DNA from: Methylophilus medardicus
GTDB taxonomy: Bacteria; Pseudomonadota; Gammaproteobacteria; Burkholderiales; Methylophilaceae
Reading direction: 5' to 3'
NCBI RefSeq assembly: GCF_006363955.1
Contig: NZ_CP040948.1
Span: 1,364,001 to 1,428,000 of the forward strand
Length of the DNA stretch: 64,000 bases
Shown: piece by piece, positions 1 through 10,482 of the stretch
Layout: the number at the start of each line of letters is the position of its first letter
Numbering within the stretch: the stretch's first letter is position 1
Translations under genes and position numbers: made by a program
Notes under the pieces: model-generated
Told to the model about the DNA's origin: nothing
The model's input: the letters and a program-made list of their open reading frames with translations, nothing else
Databases searched by the model: none

Positions 1-1507
1 TCACACGCTCAGGTTTAGCGAGAATATCCAGCAAATCAGCAATGACATCCATCACTTCTTTATACTCATTAACGATCTTATCCTGCTCAAGACCAGTCAA
101 GCGTTGCAAGCGCATTTGGAGAATTTCTTGCGCCTGGACGTCAGACAGTCGATAACCCTCTGGGGTCATGCCAAAGTCTACCGACAAGCCTTCTGGACGA
201 GAGGCTTCCATGGCCGCGCGTCTAAGCATTTCTTCAACTACTGGCGAGTTCCAGGTGCGTAACATCAACTCTTTTTTCGCTTCTGGTGGCGTCGGTGCAG
301 CTTTAATGATCGCAATCATCTCATCTACGTTAGCCAGCGCAACTGCCAAGCCTTCAAGCACATGGCCCCGATCGCGGGCTTTGCGCAGCTCAAACACGGT
401 GCGGCGTGTGACCACTTCACGACGATGACGCAAAAAGGCTTCAAGCATTTGCTTGAGGTTGAGCAAGCGCGGCTGCCCATCCATTAGGGCCACCATGTTC
501 ATACCAAAGGTGTCTTGCAATTGGGTTTGTTTGTAGAGGTTGTTTAAAATCACCTCTGGGACTTCGCCCCGCTTGAGTTCAATCACTACGCGCATGCCTG
601 ATTTATCAGACTCATCGCGTAAATCAGAAATACCCTCGATTTTTTTCTCGTTGACCAGTTCCGCGATTTTTTCAATCAAGGTTTTCTTGTTCACCTGATA
701 CGGTAACTCGTCAATGATGATGGACTGACGACCCCCTTTATCGAGATCTTCAAAGTGGGTGCGGCCCCGCATCACGACGCGGCCGCGGCCGGTGCGGTAG
801 CCCTCTTTCACACCTACCGTGCCGTAAATAATCCCAGCGGTCGGGAAATCAGGTGCGGGGATGTATTCGATCAATTCATCGACACTGATTTCAGGGTTTT
901 TCAGCACTGCAAAGCAGGCATTTAACACTTCGTTCAGGTTGTGTGGCGGAATGTTGGTCGCCATGCCCACGGCAATCCCCGAGCTACCGTTAATCAGCAG
1001 ATTGGGAATACGGGTTGGCATGATCAGCGGCTCTTGTTCGCTGCCGTCATAGTTAGGACCAAAGTCTACAGTCTCTTTTTCGATATCAGCCAACAGCTCG
1101 TGCGCAATTTTGGACATGCGAATTTCGGTGTAACGCATCGCAGCCGCGTTGTCGCCATCCACCGAACCAAAGTTACCCTGACCATCGACCAGCATGTAGC
1201 GCAGAGAGAAATCTTGCGCCATGCGCACGATGGTGTCGTACACAGCCGTGTCGCCGTGCGGGTGGTATTTACCGATCACGTCACCGACAATACGGGCAGA
1301 TTTTTTGTAAGGCTTGTTGTAGTCATTTGACAACTCGTGCATCGCAAACAACACGCGGCGGTGCACAGGCTTGAGACCATCACGCACATCAGGAAGCGCA
1401 CGCCCGACGATCACGCTCATGGCGTAATCGAGGTAGCTCCGACGCATCTCGTCTTCTAAGCTGATAGGTAACGTTTCTTTGGCAAATTGATCTGGAGACT
1501 GACTCAT
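1..1507 (-). CDS. gyrA: DNA gyrase subunit A, C-terminal part cut off by window edge
   Basis: GyrA is the DNA-cleaving subunit of type IIA topoisomerase that, with GyrB, introduces negative supercoils. About 500 N-terminal residues are visible, starting at the ATG at 1507. The reverse strand encodes the gyrase signatures [19 protein letters not shown] near the start, [16 protein letters not shown] and the catalytic-Tyr context [13 protein letters not shown], followed by the tower region. The reading frame stays open to base 1, so the C-terminal beta-pinwheel lies outside. The quinolone-resistance region reads as Gly-Asp-Thr-Ala with no unusual residue. ParC is the alternative, but the N-terminus and motif spacing fit GyrA better. 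Confidence 0.93.
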   Translation of the reverse strand, partial: MSQSPDQFAKETLPISLEDEMRRSYLDYAMSVIVGRALPDVRDGLKPVHRRVLFAMHELSNDYNKPYKKSARIVGDVIGKYHPHGDTAVYDTIVRMAQDFSLRYMLVDGQGNFGSVDGDNAAAMRYTEIRMSKIAHELLADIEKETVDFGPNYDGSEQEPLIMPTRIPNLLINGSSGIAVGMATNIPPHNLNEVLNACFAVLKNPEISVDELIEYIPAPDFPTAGIIYGTVGVKEGYRTGRGRVVMRGRTHFEDLDKGGRQSIIIDELPYQVNKKTLIEKIAELVNEKKIEGISDLRDESDKSGMRVVIELKRGEVPEVILNNLYKQTQLQDTFGMNMVALMDGQPRLLNLKQMLEAFLRHRREVVTRRTVFELRKARDRGHVLEGLAVALANVDEMIAIIKAAPTPPEAKKELMLRTWNSPVVEEMLRRAAMEASRPEGLSVDFGMTPEGYRLSDVQAQEILQMRLQRLTGLEQDKIVNEYKEVMDVIADLLDILAKPERV

Positions 1508-1665
1508 TCTTGACCCAATTTATAGTTAAAAGTTATCTCGCGATTTTAGCATATTAAGCGCAATCCGGCGCGCCTAATCACGGCTGGGGGCCAAGTGGGC
1601 ATGAAAAAAAACCACGATTTGGTCACTTTTATTAGCTGAAATCTTTCGCCTTAAATAACAAACGA

Positions 1666-1690
1666 CACTGACAGGACTTCCTGATCAGTG
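1666..1690 (-). terminator. Probable terminator downstream of metZ
   Basis: An interrupted inverted repeat, CACTGATCAGGA / TCCTGTCAGTG on the minus strand with one bulged T and a tiny loop, is followed by a T-rich stretch (TCGTTTGTT). It lies about 70 bases after the metZ stop and before gyrA, so it probably ends the metZ transcript. The tract after the stem is not a perfect U-run. Confidence 0.5.
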
Positions 1691-1759
1691 CCGATGAAGT
1701 AGCTAAAAAAACCCGCGTAATTAAAAATCAAGCGCCAGCCTAAAAGCTATTTGAACCTA

Positions 1760-2947
1760 TTACTGTTGCGTGAGTAACTGCAAGTCTGCTTTCAAATCCT
1801 CAATATGCTCCAAACCGACCGCAATTCTGACCAGATTATCCTTGATGCCAGAGGCAGCTCTTGCCTCTGGGCTGACGCGGCTATGCGTGGTGGTGGCAGG
1901 ATGTGTGATGGTGGATTTTACATCGCCCAGGTTTGCCGTGATTGAGATAAGGCGCGTGGCATCAATCACCGCCCATGCTGCCTCCTTCTGGGTTTGGCCC
2001 GCACGCGGTTTGACTTCAAATGACACAATCCCCCCGCCCAATCGTTGTTGCTTTTGCGCTAAATCGTATTGCGGATGCGAGGGCAAACCGGGATAGTACA
2101 CGCGGTCTATCCCCGGCTGCTGTTCCAACCATTGGGCCAACGCTAAGGCGCGTGCTGCATGCGCTTCCATACGCACTTGCAAGGTCTCTAACCCTTTAAT
2201 GAACACCCAAGCATTAAATGCGCTCATGGTGACGCCAGCGGTGCGCAAAAAGCCATACACCGGCTCCATGATGGCCATGCTACCCAGCACCGCGCCGCCA
2301 AGAACTCGGCCTTGTCCATCAATATATTTGGTCGCCGAATGAATGATGATATCTGCGCCCAATTTTAGGGGTTGCTGCAAAGCAGGTGTACAAAAGCAAT
2401 TATCCACCACCAGATAAGCACCAGCGGCATGCGCAATCGTTGCCAACTCGGCAATGTCGCCTACTTCAGTTAATGGGTTGGAGGGCGTCTCGGCAAAAAA
2501 TAATTTGGTATTGGGTTTTACCGCCGCTTTCCATTCGGCCGCATCAGTCAGTGAAACCAGCGTCACGTCTAAGCCCCAGCGTTTGAGGATATTGGTAAAG
2601 AGTTGCACAGTGGTGCCAAAAATACTGCGGGAAGCCACCACATGATCGCCCGCACTGCACAAGCCCATGACACACGCAAGAATCGCAGACATGCCGCTTG
2701 ACGTGGCAACGCATTGTTCTGCCCCTTCAAGTGCTGCGAGCTTATCCTGAAACATCGTCACAGTCGGGTTAGTAAAGCGGGAGTATATGTTGCCCGGCTC
2801 AGTGCCACCGAAACGAGCGGCGGCCTGCGCTGCATTTTCAAAGCGAAAACTTGAATTTAAAAACATGGCTTCAGAGTTCTCACCGAAGGCAGTGGTGAGT
2901 GTGCCGGCACGCACAGCCAGCGTTTCCAAATGGTATTGATCGTTCAT
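1760..2947 (-). CDS. metZ: O-succinylhomoserine sulfhydrylase (MetZ)
   Basis: This 395-residue cytoplasmic PLP enzyme of the Cys/Met metabolism family makes homocysteine from O-succinylhomoserine and sulfide, bypassing cystathionine. Visible marks are the substrate/phosphate loop YSRFTNPT (about 55-62), the SSGMSAI segment (83-89) and the PLP lysine in HSATKYIDGQG (Lys207). Length and the Phe-rich N-terminal segment are typical of MetZ rather than MetB or MetC, though those cannot be excluded from sequence alone. The gene follows purF but is separated from it by a SAM-II-type riboswitch and a terminator, so it is probably switched off when S-adenosylmethionine is plentiful. Confidence 0.9.
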   Translation of the reverse strand: MNDQYHLETLAVRAGTLTTAFGENSEAMFLNSSFRFENAAQAAARFGGTEPGNIYSRFTNPTVTMFQDKLAALEGAEQCVATSSGMSAILACVMGLCSAGDHVVASRSIFGTTVQLFTNILKRWGLDVTLVSLTDAAEWKAAVKPNTKLFFAETPSNPLTEVGDIAELATIAHAAGAYLVVDNCFCTPALQQPLKLGADIIIHSATKYIDGQGRVLGGAVLGSMAIMEPVYGFLRTAGVTMSAFNAWVFIKGLETLQVRMEAHAARALALAQWLEQQPGIDRVYYPGLPSHPQYDLAQKQQRLGGGIVSFEVKPRAGQTQKEAAWAVIDATRLISITANLGDVKSTITHPATTTHSRVSPEARAASGIKDNLVRIAVGLEHIEDLKADLQLLTQQ

Positions 2948-3010
2948 GATTCCTCAAACTTCTGTCCGGATTGGACAATCCCGTCTTGGCGTCTAGGGCC
3001 TAGATTTGGG

Positions 3011-3050
3011 TAATAAAAAACCCGTTTCAGCATTGCGCTAAAACGGGTCT
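3011..3050 (-). terminator. Attenuator/terminator between SAM-II aptamer and metZ
   Basis: On the minus strand the arm CCCGTTTTAGC and the arm GCTGAAACGGG pair over 11 positions with one mismatch, loop GCAAT, then TTTTTTATTA. This is a textbook intrinsic terminator. It lies between the SAM-II-like aptamer and the metZ start. Its 5' arm holds TTTAGCG (3036-3042), an exact complement of CGCTAAA in the aptamer tail (3064-3070), so the two structures can compete. Confidence 0.8.
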
Positions 3051-3057
3051 TTGGGGC

Positions 3058-3136
3058 TCTCGCTTTAGCGGTATTTATAATGCGCTCGCAAGCTGAGTTA
3101 GGCTTCGTTTAAAGTTCGCCACTCAAATCAGCGCAA
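3058..3136 (-). promoter_or_regulatory. SAM-II-type riboswitch (long-loop form) upstream of metZ
   Basis: Read on the minus strand, the segment carries the SAM-II (SAM-alpha) core: GCGCTGATTT, then AGCGC closing P1, then ATTATAAATACCGCTAAAG, the conserved tail that forms the pseudoknot. P1 pairs GCGCT (3130-3134) with AGCGC (3082-3086). The loop carries an extra hairpin (GAGT-GGC ... GCC-T-ACTC), so it is longer than in classic alphaproteobacterial examples. The location ahead of a methionine gene fits. In known SAM-II members, SAM binding turns expression off; here a downstream terminator suggests transcriptional control. Identified by eye against remembered consensus. Confidence 0.8.
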
Positions 3137-3172
3137 TTTCATTAAACGCCTTTTGTATTCGCCTGTCAACCC

Positions 3173-4708
3173 TTACTCTGCACCCACCAACTCAGTGGAT
3201 AACAGGTTCAAATCGAGCTGTGTGGTTGAGTTTGGGGGTAACTGCTTTTTGTTCATATCACTGCGGGCGGATTCGATGCGATTCAAGTAGGCCGCATCAA
3301 TATCACCGGTGACGTACTTACCGTCAAAACAGCTGCAATCAAATTCGGTCATGTGTGGATTTGATTTGGCGATGCTTTCTCGCAACGCATCCAGATCCTG
3401 ATAAATCAGCGCATCGGCACCGATTTCAGCACAAATTTCTTCATCCGTGCGATTAGTGGCGAGCAACTCATGGCGGCTAGGCATATCAATGCCGTACACG
3501 TTAGGATATCTGACCGGCGGTGCTGCGGAAGCAAAATAAACTTTATTGGCGCCCGCGTCGCGTGCCATCTGCACAATTTGCTGAGAGGTGGTACCGCGCA
3601 CAATGGAGTCATCTACCAATAACACATTCTTGCCTTTAAACTCGATACCGATCGGATTGAGTTTTTGACGCACAGACTTTTTACGCAATGCCTGCCCAGG
3701 CATGATAAACGTTCGGCCAATGTAACGGTTTTTGATGAAGCCCTCACGATAATCTAAGCCTAAAGCAATGCCTAATTGCAGCGCACTCGGGCGGCTAGTA
3801 TCGGGAATCGGAATCACCACATCAATTTTTTTATCTGCCCACTCGCGCTTAATTTTCTCGGCGAGCAAGGTGCCCATATCCAAACGGGTTTGGTACACCG
3901 AAACACCATCGATGACGGAGTCTGGACGCGCCAGATATACATACTCAAAAATGCAAGAAGTCAGTTTGGGATTGCTGGCACATTGACGGCTAAATAAATT
4001 ACCATCCATGTCGATAAACACGGCTTCACCAGGCTCGACATCCCGCAACATGCTAAACCCCAACACGTCCAGCGCGACGCTTTCTGAGGCGACAATATAC
4101 TCGGTGCCTTTGTCAGTCTCCTGTTTACCAATCACTAATGGACGAATGCCATGTGGATCACGAAACGCCAATAACCCAAAATTAGCAATCATCGCCACCA
4201 CCGCATAAGCCCCTTTACAGCGTCTGTGTACCCCAGCCACGGCGTCAAACACCATGTCACTGTTTAGTAACGCATTCTTGGAAGTGCTCTCGATCTCATG
4301 GGCTAGCACATTGAGCAATACTTCAGAATCAGAGTTGGTATTGATGTGACGCAAATCTTGTCTGAACATTTCAGATTTGAGCTGCTCAGAGTTGGTGAGA
4401 TTACCGTTGTGGCCTAAGACGATACCAAAAGGAGAATTGACGTAAAAGGGTTGCGCCTCTGCGGCGCTCGAAGAACCTGCGGTCGGATAACGCACATGTG
4501 CAATCCCCACATTACCGACCAGATTACGCATGTGACGCGTATGAAAAACATCTTTTACCAAGCCATTGTTTTTGTGCATATGAAAAGAATTACCATCACA
4601 GGTCACGATACCAGCGGCATCTTGGCCACGGTGCTGCAATACTAGCAGACCGTCATACAACAACTGATTCACCGGGTTCTTGCCTACAATACCGATAATT
4701 CCACACAT
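3173..4708 (-). CDS. purF: Amidophosphoribosyltransferase (PurF)
   Basis: PurF catalyses the first committed step of purine synthesis, converting PRPP and glutamine to 5-phosphoribosylamine. The 511-residue protein starts MCGIIGIVG, giving Cys2 as the glutaminase nucleophile after Met removal. It has the Ntn-hydrolase N-domain and, around residues 355-370, the PRPP-binding loop [13 protein letters not shown] of the phosphoribosyltransferase domain. It is the last gene of the accD-folC-dedD-cvpA-purF cluster known from E. coli, 32 bases downstream of cvpA, and presumably cotranscribed. Confidence 0.96.
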   Translation of the reverse strand: MCGIIGIVGKNPVNQLLYDGLLVLQHRGQDAAGIVTCDGNSFHMHKNNGLVKDVFHTRHMRNLVGNVGIAHVRYPTAGSSSAAEAQPFYVNSPFGIVLGHNGNLTNSEQLKSEMFRQDLRHINTNSDSEVLLNVLAHEIESTSKNALLNSDMVFDAVAGVHRRCKGAYAVVAMIANFGLLAFRDPHGIRPLVIGKQETDKGTEYIVASESVALDVLGFSMLRDVEPGEAVFIDMDGNLFSRQCASNPKLTSCIFEYVYLARPDSVIDGVSVYQTRLDMGTLLAEKIKREWADKKIDVVIPIPDTSRPSALQLGIALGLDYREGFIKNRYIGRTFIMPGQALRKKSVRQKLNPIGIEFKGKNVLLVDDSIVRGTTSQQIVQMARDAGANKVYFASAAPPVRYPNVYGIDMPSRHELLATNRTDEEICAEIGADALIYQDLDALRESIAKSNPHMTEFDCSCFDGKYVTGDIDAAYLNRIESARSDMNKKQLPPNSTTQLDLNLLSTELVGAE

Positions 4709-4740
4709 AGTGACATCCCTATCAAACGCTTGATTACAAA

Positions 4741-5259
4741 TTAAATGGCAGACTCATCTACCCGCTGATGATCCAAATGCACATGCCTAGCAATACTAGA
4801 TGGCATCCATGGCAACAATTTCAAGACCAATGCTTCAAACGGCGCGCTAAAGGTTGCATTGACCCAGCGCGGATCTTTTGGCAAATCGGACATCCCCGCC
4901 AGCATCACCAATATGCAAACCACTAACCCGCCTTTAATGAAGCCAGCAATCCCACCCAATACACGGTTTAGGGCGCCCAGTCCCATCGCTTTAATCAAAC
5001 TGGTGAGCAACAACGCAAATAAAGCAGCCACAAATAAAACCAGTAAAAAAACGACTAAAAATGCAGCCATGGCTTTTACTGATTCGCCCGGTATCTGCTC
5101 TGGCATGTATGCAATGACCTGCGCGTTGAAACGGTTTGCTAAATAAAAGGCCAGTACCCATCCTAATACGGAAAATACTTCTCTAATCGCCCCGCGCATC
5201 AACCCAACCAAAATCGAAAAACCGATGATGCCTAATACGAAATAATCAAACACAGTCAT
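4741..5259 (-). CDS. cvpA: CvpA family membrane protein
   Basis: This 172-residue inner-membrane protein has four predicted hydrophobic segments (about 5-25, 28-50, 62-90 and 100-122) and the CvpA opening [21 protein letters not shown]. CvpA was named for a requirement in colicin V production; related proteins support envelope integrity, but the molecular role is unsettled. It lies between the SPOR protein (9-base gap) and purF, the arrangement conserved in many proteobacteria, and is almost certainly in that operon. Confidence 0.9.
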   Translation of the reverse strand: MTVFDYFVLGIIGFSILVGLMRGAIREVFSVLGWVLAFYLANRFNAQVIAYMPEQIPGESVKAMAAFLVVFLLVLFVAALFALLLTSLIKAMGLGALNRVLGGIAGFIKGGLVVCILVMLAGMSDLPKDPRWVNATFSAPFEALVLKLLPWMPSSIARHVHLDHQRVDESAI

Positions 5260-5267
5260 CGGCTAGA

Positions 5268-6092
5268 TCAGGACTTGCTCGCCACAATGCCTGAGAACCC
5301 GGCGGCTTCCAGTTTTTTAAGCGCAGCTGCCGCTTCGTTTCGAGAGGCATACGTCCGCGAACGTAAGCGCAGCTTTTGACCCGCAGCATCTACTTTTTCT
5401 GTCGCGGCTTCAACACCCGCTTGTTTTAACTTAGCTTGCAGCGTTTCAAGGTTTTTAGGCTCTGAAAATACACCAAACTGTACAAAAAACTTTCCTGATT
5501 TTTTATCGGTATTAAGCACAGCTTCTTTAGTCGCTGGCTTAACGGCGGCGACTTTGGGCTCTACTTTGGGCTCTACTTTGGGCTCTACTTTGGGCTCTAC
5601 TTTGGGCTCTACTTTGGGCTCTACTTTGGGCTCTACTTTGGGCTCTACTTTGGGCTCTACTTTGGGCTCTACTTTGGGCTCAATCATTGGGGCAGGTGTT
5701 GATTGTGCCAAGGCGGGTGCAGGATTGACAGCTTCAGGCTTGGACTGCTTTGATGAGGCTGTTACAGCTTTGGTTGCTGCTGGAGCGATCTCATCCATGT
5801 TTGCCTCTAACACTTCTGTGGCATGCGTCTCTGCAGAAGCAGCATTCGCGGGTACGGCATCGTTGTCCAACACCACTTCATCCTCGGGTAATTCAAGAAT
5901 GGGCTCACGATTGGTTTGGCGATTCACAACGGTAATTTCTACGTTGTCATGATTAGATTCTACCACCCTGTCCTTAAGCACAAAGGGCAGCACGATGAGC
6001 ATCAAGACCACCAAGGTGATCGCACCCACTAATCGCCTACGGGCAGTTTTTTTGAGCAACAGTTCGTTGTCTGTCAAAGCATCTCTCGCCAT
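5268..6092 (-). CDS. dedD: SPOR-domain cell-division protein, DedD-like, with EPKV repeats
   Basis: The 274-residue protein has a short cytoplasmic head, one membrane segment (about 18-40, ending LPFVLKD), a long Pro/Lys/Glu-rich periplasmic linker and a C-terminal SPOR domain (about 200-274, beginning KSGKFFVQFGVFSE) that in this family binds denuded septal peptidoglycan. The linker contains eleven consecutive EPKV tetrapeptides encoded by near-identical 12-bp units. Position between folC and cvpA matches E. coli dedD, and the topology agrees. The repeat is probably a stiff spacer and may vary in length between strains. Confidence 0.88.
   Translation of the reverse strand: MARDALTDNELLLKKTARRRLVGAITLVVLMLIVLPFVLKDRVVESNHDNVEITVVNRQTNREPILELPEDEVVLDNDAVPANAASAETHATEVLEANMDEIAPAATKAVTASSKQSKPEAVNPAPALAQSTPAPMIEPKVEPKVEPKVEPKVEPKVEPKVEPKVEPKVEPKVEPKVEPKVAAVKPATKEAVLNTDKKSGKFFVQFGVFSEPKNLETLQAKLKQAGVEAATEKVDAAGQKLRLRSRTYASRNEAAAALKKLEAAGFSGIVASKS
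5551..5682. repeat. 11 tandem 12-bp repeats encoding EPKV
   Basis: The plus-strand unit ACTTTGGGCTCT occurs ten times identically and once more with its last base changed to A, without spacers. Each unit adds Glu-Pro-Lys-Val to the SPOR protein on the minus strand. Because the unit is a multiple of three, slippage would change linker length without breaking the frame. Confidence 0.97.
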
Positions 6093-6136
6093 CTTGTGTT
6101 GTCGTTCTAACGCAGGTTTATTGCCATCTGGCTAGC

Positions 6137-7438
6137 TTAAAGGGCCCACTGATCAGGCGTTAATTCCAAAATTGCAGCCACAGTAAAAAATGAACCAAAC
6201 ACGATGATTTTATCATTTTTTGCAGCGTTTTTATAAGCAGTGCGCAAGGCAGTAGGCAAATCAGCATGCTGATGAATCCGGTCTGGCGATACATTTTTGC
6301 TCAAACAAGTCTGTAAATAGGCTAATTGTGCTGCTCGTGGGTGATCAATCGGGGCGACATGCCATACATCCATCACCGAATGCAATATCTCCACCACACT
6401 GGCAATATCTTTGTCAGACAACATGGAAAATACCGCAATCACCTGACCGTGACTGAGATCCGCGCGCAAACGCAGCAAATTTTCACGTAATGCACGCGCC
6501 GCATGCGGGTTATGCGCCACATCCAGAATCACATCCGGAGACTGTTGCAGGTATTGGAATCGACCCGTGACTTCAGTCACGGTAAGTGCATACAATAACT
6601 GTGGCTCGGCAACGGGCAACACAGCCTCTAGGGCACGTACGGCAAAAATGACACTTGCTGCGTTATTCCATTGATAATCACCAAATAACCGCAAAGTACC
6701 AATATCAAGTTCGCCAGCGGCATCCTGATAACGGGCATGTTGGCTGCCTAAAATTTCAATCTGATAATCGACGCCAAAGCGCTTTAACTGCACACCCAAT
6801 GCCTCTGCATGTGCAAGTAATGCGTCCGGTGGAGACGCGTCACCGCAAATAGCCACTTGCTGTTGACGGTATATGCCAGCTTTTTCATAACCGATGAGTT
6901 CGCGTGTATTGCCCAAGAATTCCATGTGATCAAGATCAACATTGGTGACAATCGCACAATCAGCGTCGACAATATTCACGGCATCTAAACGACCGCCCAG
7001 GCCAACCTCTAGGATCACCACATCGAGCGGCTGCTGTTCAAAAGCCCATAAAGCGGCCAGCGTACCCATTTCAAAGTAAGTCAATGTAATGTCCCCGCGA
7101 GCTTGCTCAACGGCAGAAAACGCTTCGCACAATAATGCATCAGCAATCACCTGCTGATTAAAGCGCACACGCTCTTGGTAGTGCACCAGATGGGGAGAGG
7201 TATAACAGCCTACTTGATAACCAGCAGCGCCGTAGATACGCTCCAGCATGGCACAGGTAGAACCTTTGCCATTGGTGCCGCCGACAGTGATCACGGTAAA
7301 TGGAAATTGCAGTTGCAAACGGTTAGCCACCGTTTGCACTCGGTCTAAGCCCATTTCGATGGACTTTGGGTGTAAGGACTCAATGTAGCCGAGCCAAGCC
7401 TCTACTGTTTGGGGCAGCTCGGATATCACAGACGACAT
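6137..7438 (-). CDS. folC: Dihydrofolate synthase / folylpolyglutamate synthase
   Basis: FolC joins glutamate to dihydropteroate and then extends the polyglutamate tail of folates, an ATP-dependent Mur-ligase-type reaction. The 433 residues show the P-loop VGGTNGKGST (about 52-61), the VILEVGLGGRLDAVN motif and the DVAHNPHAA motif of the C-terminal domain. Length is typical. Its ATG overlaps the accD stop by one base (TGATG), indicating translational coupling within the accD-folC-dedD-cvpA-purF operon. Confidence 0.95.
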   Translation of the reverse strand: MSSVISELPQTVEAWLGYIESLHPKSIEMGLDRVQTVANRLQLQFPFTVITVGGTNGKGSTCAMLERIYGAAGYQVGCYTSPHLVHYQERVRFNQQVIADALLCEAFSAVEQARGDITLTYFEMGTLAALWAFEQQPLDVVILEVGLGGRLDAVNIVDADCAIVTNVDLDHMEFLGNTRELIGYEKAGIYRQQQVAICGDASPPDALLAHAEALGVQLKRFGVDYQIEILGSQHARYQDAAGELDIGTLRLFGDYQWNNAASVIFAVRALEAVLPVAEPQLLYALTVTEVTGRFQYLQQSPDVILDVAHNPHAARALRENLLRLRADLSHGQVIAVFSMLSDKDIASVVEILHSVMDVWHVAPIDHPRAAQLAYLQTCLSKNVSPDRIHQHADLPTALRTAYKNAAKNDKIIVFGSFFTVAAILELTPDQWAL

Positions 7439-8304
7439 CAGGCAGCTTTAGTCAAATTCAACAAATTGGACAATAACTGACTAAGCTTTGCACGCATCTC
7501 ACGACGGTCAACAATCATATCAATCGCGCCGTGCGTCAAAAGGAACTCTGCACGCTGAAAACCTTCCGGCAGCGTCTCACGTACTGTTTGTTCGATCACG
7601 CGCGGGCCGGCGAAACCAATCAGCGCATTTGGCTCGGCAATAATGACATCCCCAAGCATGGCAAAACTGGCTGAAACACCCCCCATGGTCGGATCGGTCA
7701 AGACCGAAACATATGGCAAACCGGCTTCTGACAATTTAGTCAGTGCCGCACTGGTTTTAGCCATTTGCATTAACGAGAGCAGGCCTTCCTGCATGCGGGC
7801 ACCACCACTGGATGAAATACAAATAAAGGCACATTTGTGCGCAATGGCGTCTTGAACCCCTCGCACAAAGCGCTCACCGACTACCGAGCCCATAGAGCCG
7901 CCCATGAATTTGAACTCAAACACCGCAGCAACCACCGGCACACCCTCAACTGCACCGCGCATCACAATCAGCGCATCTTTCTCTTTCACGTCACGCTGCG
8001 CTGCGCGCATGCGCTCCGCATAAGTTTTGCTATCTTTAAATTTCAACGCATCCACCGGCGTCACATCGGCACCGATCTCGATGCGGCCTTCTGCATCCAG
8101 TAACACATTTAAGCGGCTACGCGCACCCAAACGGTGGTGATGACCGCATTGCGGGCAGACTTCAAGATTCGCATCCAAATCCGTGCGGTAGAGCACCGTC
8201 TGGCAAGCATCACATTTGCTCCATAAGCCCTCAGGCACGTTACGTTTTTGTACAGAACCAACCGCACGCTTAATTTTTTGTGGAATCTTGTCTAACCAAC
8301 TCAT
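7438..8304 (-). CDS. accD: Acetyl-CoA carboxylase carboxyltransferase subunit beta
   Basis: AccD with AccA transfers the carboxyl group from carboxybiotin to acetyl-CoA, making malonyl-CoA for fatty-acid synthesis. The 288-residue protein has an N-terminal zinc ribbon, two Cys-x2-Cys pairs (CDAC ... CPQC), then the crotonase-like carboxyltransferase fold with [12 protein letters not shown] place the start at [10 protein letters not shown] because AGGAGAA lies just upstream; the open frame runs ten codons further. It is followed directly by folC and preceded by trpA. Confidence 0.95.
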   Translation of the reverse strand: MSWLDKIPQKIKRAVGSVQKRNVPEGLWSKCDACQTVLYRTDLDANLEVCPQCGHHHRLGARSRLNVLLDAEGRIEIGADVTPVDALKFKDSKTYAERMRAAQRDVKEKDALIVMRGAVEGVPVVAAVFEFKFMGGSMGSVVGERFVRGVQDAIAHKCAFICISSSGGARMQEGLLSLMQMAKTSAALTKLSEAGLPYVSVLTDPTMGGVSASFAMLGDVIIAEPNALIGFAGPRVIEQTVRETLPEGFQRAEFLLTHGAIDMIVDRREMRAKLSQLLSNLLNLTKAA

Positions 8305-8349
8305 AGCTTCTCCTGCTTTCATATCGCGACGCACTTAAACCAGATAGGT

Positions 8350-9150
8350 TTAAACTGAATCAATCGCCGTACGCAATTCTTTCATTAGTGCCTGCACATT
8401 CGTGACCAGCTGACCAGCATCAGCGTTTTCAATCGCCAGCACCATGCGACTACCCACAACCACCGCGTCTGCAATCGCAGCCACTTCTCGTGCGGTCGCC
8501 GCATCTTTGACCCCAAACCCAACGCCAATTGGCAAACTGGTCTGGCTACGAATCTCTGCAACGCGTTTTTTTACTTCGACAATATCCAGATTGGCGGCAC
8601 CCGTTACACCCTTGAGGGATACATAGTAAAGGAAACCAGTGGCCTGTTTCACAATCAGCGCAGTGCGTGAGGCTTCAGTGGTCGGCGACAACAAGAAAAT
8701 ACTGTCAATGCCCGCACTGACCAAAGCATGATTGAAAGCTTCAGACTCCTCCGGCGGATAGTCGACTGTCAATACACCGTCTACCCCTGCCTCTTTGGCG
8801 AGCGTGACGAATTGATCACAGCCCATAGCTTCAATCGGATTCGCATAGCCCATCAACACAATCGGCGTGGTTTGATTGGTCTCACGAAACGCTCTAACCA
8901 TCCCTAGCACTTTGCGCAGGCCCATTTTGTGCACCAAAGCGCGCTCACTTGCGCGCTGAATCACCGGTCCATCTGCCATCGGATCAGAAAACGGCACCCC
9001 TAACTCAATCATGTCTGCACCAGAGGCCACCAATGCATGCAACAAAGGCACGGTTTGATCAGGATGTGGATCACCGGCAGTGATGTAAGGAATCAGCGCT
9101 TTTTTACCTTGCGACTTGAGTGCAGCAAATACAGTTTGAATGCGAGACAT
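8350..9150 (-). CDS. trpA: Tryptophan synthase alpha chain
   Basis: TrpA splits indole-3-glycerol phosphate to indole and glyceraldehyde 3-phosphate and channels indole to TrpB. The 266 residues keep the catalytic pair Glu49 ([11 protein letters not shown]) and Asp60 (ADGP) at the same numbers as the enteric enzyme, and the phosphate-binding segments GVGFGVKD and VVGSRMV. It follows trpB after about 107 bases and precedes accD, the order trpF-trpB-trpA-accD-folC seen in many betaproteobacteria. Confidence 0.96.
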   Translation of the reverse strand: MSRIQTVFAALKSQGKKALIPYITAGDPHPDQTVPLLHALVASGADMIELGVPFSDPMADGPVIQRASERALVHKMGLRKVLGMVRAFRETNQTTPIVLMGYANPIEAMGCDQFVTLAKEAGVDGVLTVDYPPEESEAFNHALVSAGIDSIFLLSPTTEASRTALIVKQATGFLYYVSLKGVTGAANLDIVEVKKRVAEIRSQTSLPIGVGFGVKDAATAREVAAIADAVVVGSRMVLAIENADAGQLVTNVQALMKELRTAIDSV

Positions 9151-9257
9151 AAGAATGCTTTGTTAGTTAATTCTAAAATATTGGATTAACCGTGCTGTGG
9201 AAGCGCTATCAAAATACAATTACAGCGCCAACAGCACGGTTGGATAGAGGCTGACAA

Positions 9258-10460
9258 TTAAAGGGTGATATTCGCCAAACTCGCGACGGTATTAATATCT
9301 TTATCACCACGGCCCGACAGATTCACCAGTATTGTCTGCTCTGGAGACATCGTTTTAGCCAGCTTTTCTGCATGCGCTAAGGCATGACTGGTTTCGAGCG
9401 CAGGAATAATACCCTCAGTACGGCAAAGATTGTGGAATGCAGCCATCGCTTCATCATCATTAATCGCGACATATTCGGCGCGCTTGATATCTTTCAACCA
9501 AGCATGCTCAGGCCCTACCCCAGGGTAATCTAGGCCGGCGGAGATCGAATGCGTTTCAATGATATTGCCATCCGCATCCTGCATCAAATAGGTACGATTG
9601 CCATGCAACACACCAATCGGACTATTCGCAGTCAATGGCGCCGCGTGCATACCCGTGTTCAGGCCATGACCACCCGCTTCGACACCAATCAAACGGACGC
9701 CCTCAACATCAATGTAAGGATAGAAAATACCCATCGCATTTGAACCACCGCCTACACAAGCCACCACTGCATCTGGTTGGCGACCAACCATTTCCTGCAT
9801 CTGTTGCTTGGATTCAATGCCGATAATGGATTGAAAATCACGCACCATCATTGGGTAAGGATGCGGCCCCGCTACCGTACCGATAATGTAAAACGTGTTA
9901 GAGATGTTGGTGACCCAGTCACGCATCGCCTCATTCAAGGCATCCTTTAAAGTTTTCGAGCCGCTTTCGACAGGCACTACTGTTGCGCCCAGCAGCTTCA
10001 TACGGAAAACGTTTGGCGCTTGACGCTTGACGTCTTCAGCACCCATATACACCACGCACTCCAGGCCTAAACGGGCTGCAATGGTGGCAGTCGCCACGCC
10101 GTGCTGACCGGCACCAGTTTCTGCAATCACGCGGGGTTTGCCCATGCGTTTTGCCAGCAATGCTTGGCCGATTGTGTTGTTGATTTTGTGCGCGCCGGTG
10201 TGGTTGAGATCCTCGCGTTTGAGATAAATCTGCGCACCGCCGATTTTATCGGATAGGCGTTTAGCATGATAAATCGGGCTTGGACGGCCTACAAAATGCT
10301 TGAGGTCATAATTAAACTCAGCCAAAAAGGCTGGATCGTAGCGGTATTTTTCATACATCACCCGCAACTCGTCCAAGGCTTCGACTAAAGTTTCTGAAAC
10401 AAAAACGCCACCAAATGGGCCAAAATGACCGCGCGCATCTGGCATGTCATAGATTTGCAT
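9258..10460 (-). CDS. trpB: Tryptophan synthase beta chain
   Basis: TrpB condenses indole with serine to tryptophan using PLP. The 400-residue protein has the PLP lysine in HTGAHKINN (Lys92), the AETGAGQHG substrate loop and the phosphate-binding GGGSNAMG. It begins 22 bases after the trpF stop. The set here is trpF-trpB-trpA only; the earlier pathway genes (trpE, G, D, C) are not in this window, a common split in betaproteobacteria. Confidence 0.97.
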   Translation of the reverse strand: MQIYDMPDARGHFGPFGGVFVSETLVEALDELRVMYEKYRYDPAFLAEFNYDLKHFVGRPSPIYHAKRLSDKIGGAQIYLKREDLNHTGAHKINNTIGQALLAKRMGKPRVIAETGAGQHGVATATIAARLGLECVVYMGAEDVKRQAPNVFRMKLLGATVVPVESGSKTLKDALNEAMRDWVTNISNTFYIIGTVAGPHPYPMMVRDFQSIIGIESKQQMQEMVGRQPDAVVACVGGGSNAMGIFYPYIDVEGVRLIGVEAGGHGLNTGMHAAPLTANSPIGVLHGNRTYLMQDADGNIIETHSISAGLDYPGVGPEHAWLKDIKRAEYVAINDDEAMAAFHNLCRTEGIIPALETSHALAHAEKLAKTMSPEQTILVNLSGRGDKDINTVASLANITL

Positions 10461-10482
10461 GCGTTACTCCGTATCTCGTTTG

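Noticed and set aside
5551-5682. Tandem repeat as a CRISPR array
   Set aside because: Units are 12 bp with no spacers and lie within a coding frame.
5554-5952. Plus-strand open frame of 132 codons with Leu-Gly-Ser-Thr repeats
   Set aside because: It is the antisense reading of the EPKV repeats of the SPOR protein; repeats keep opposite frames open. No ribosome site.
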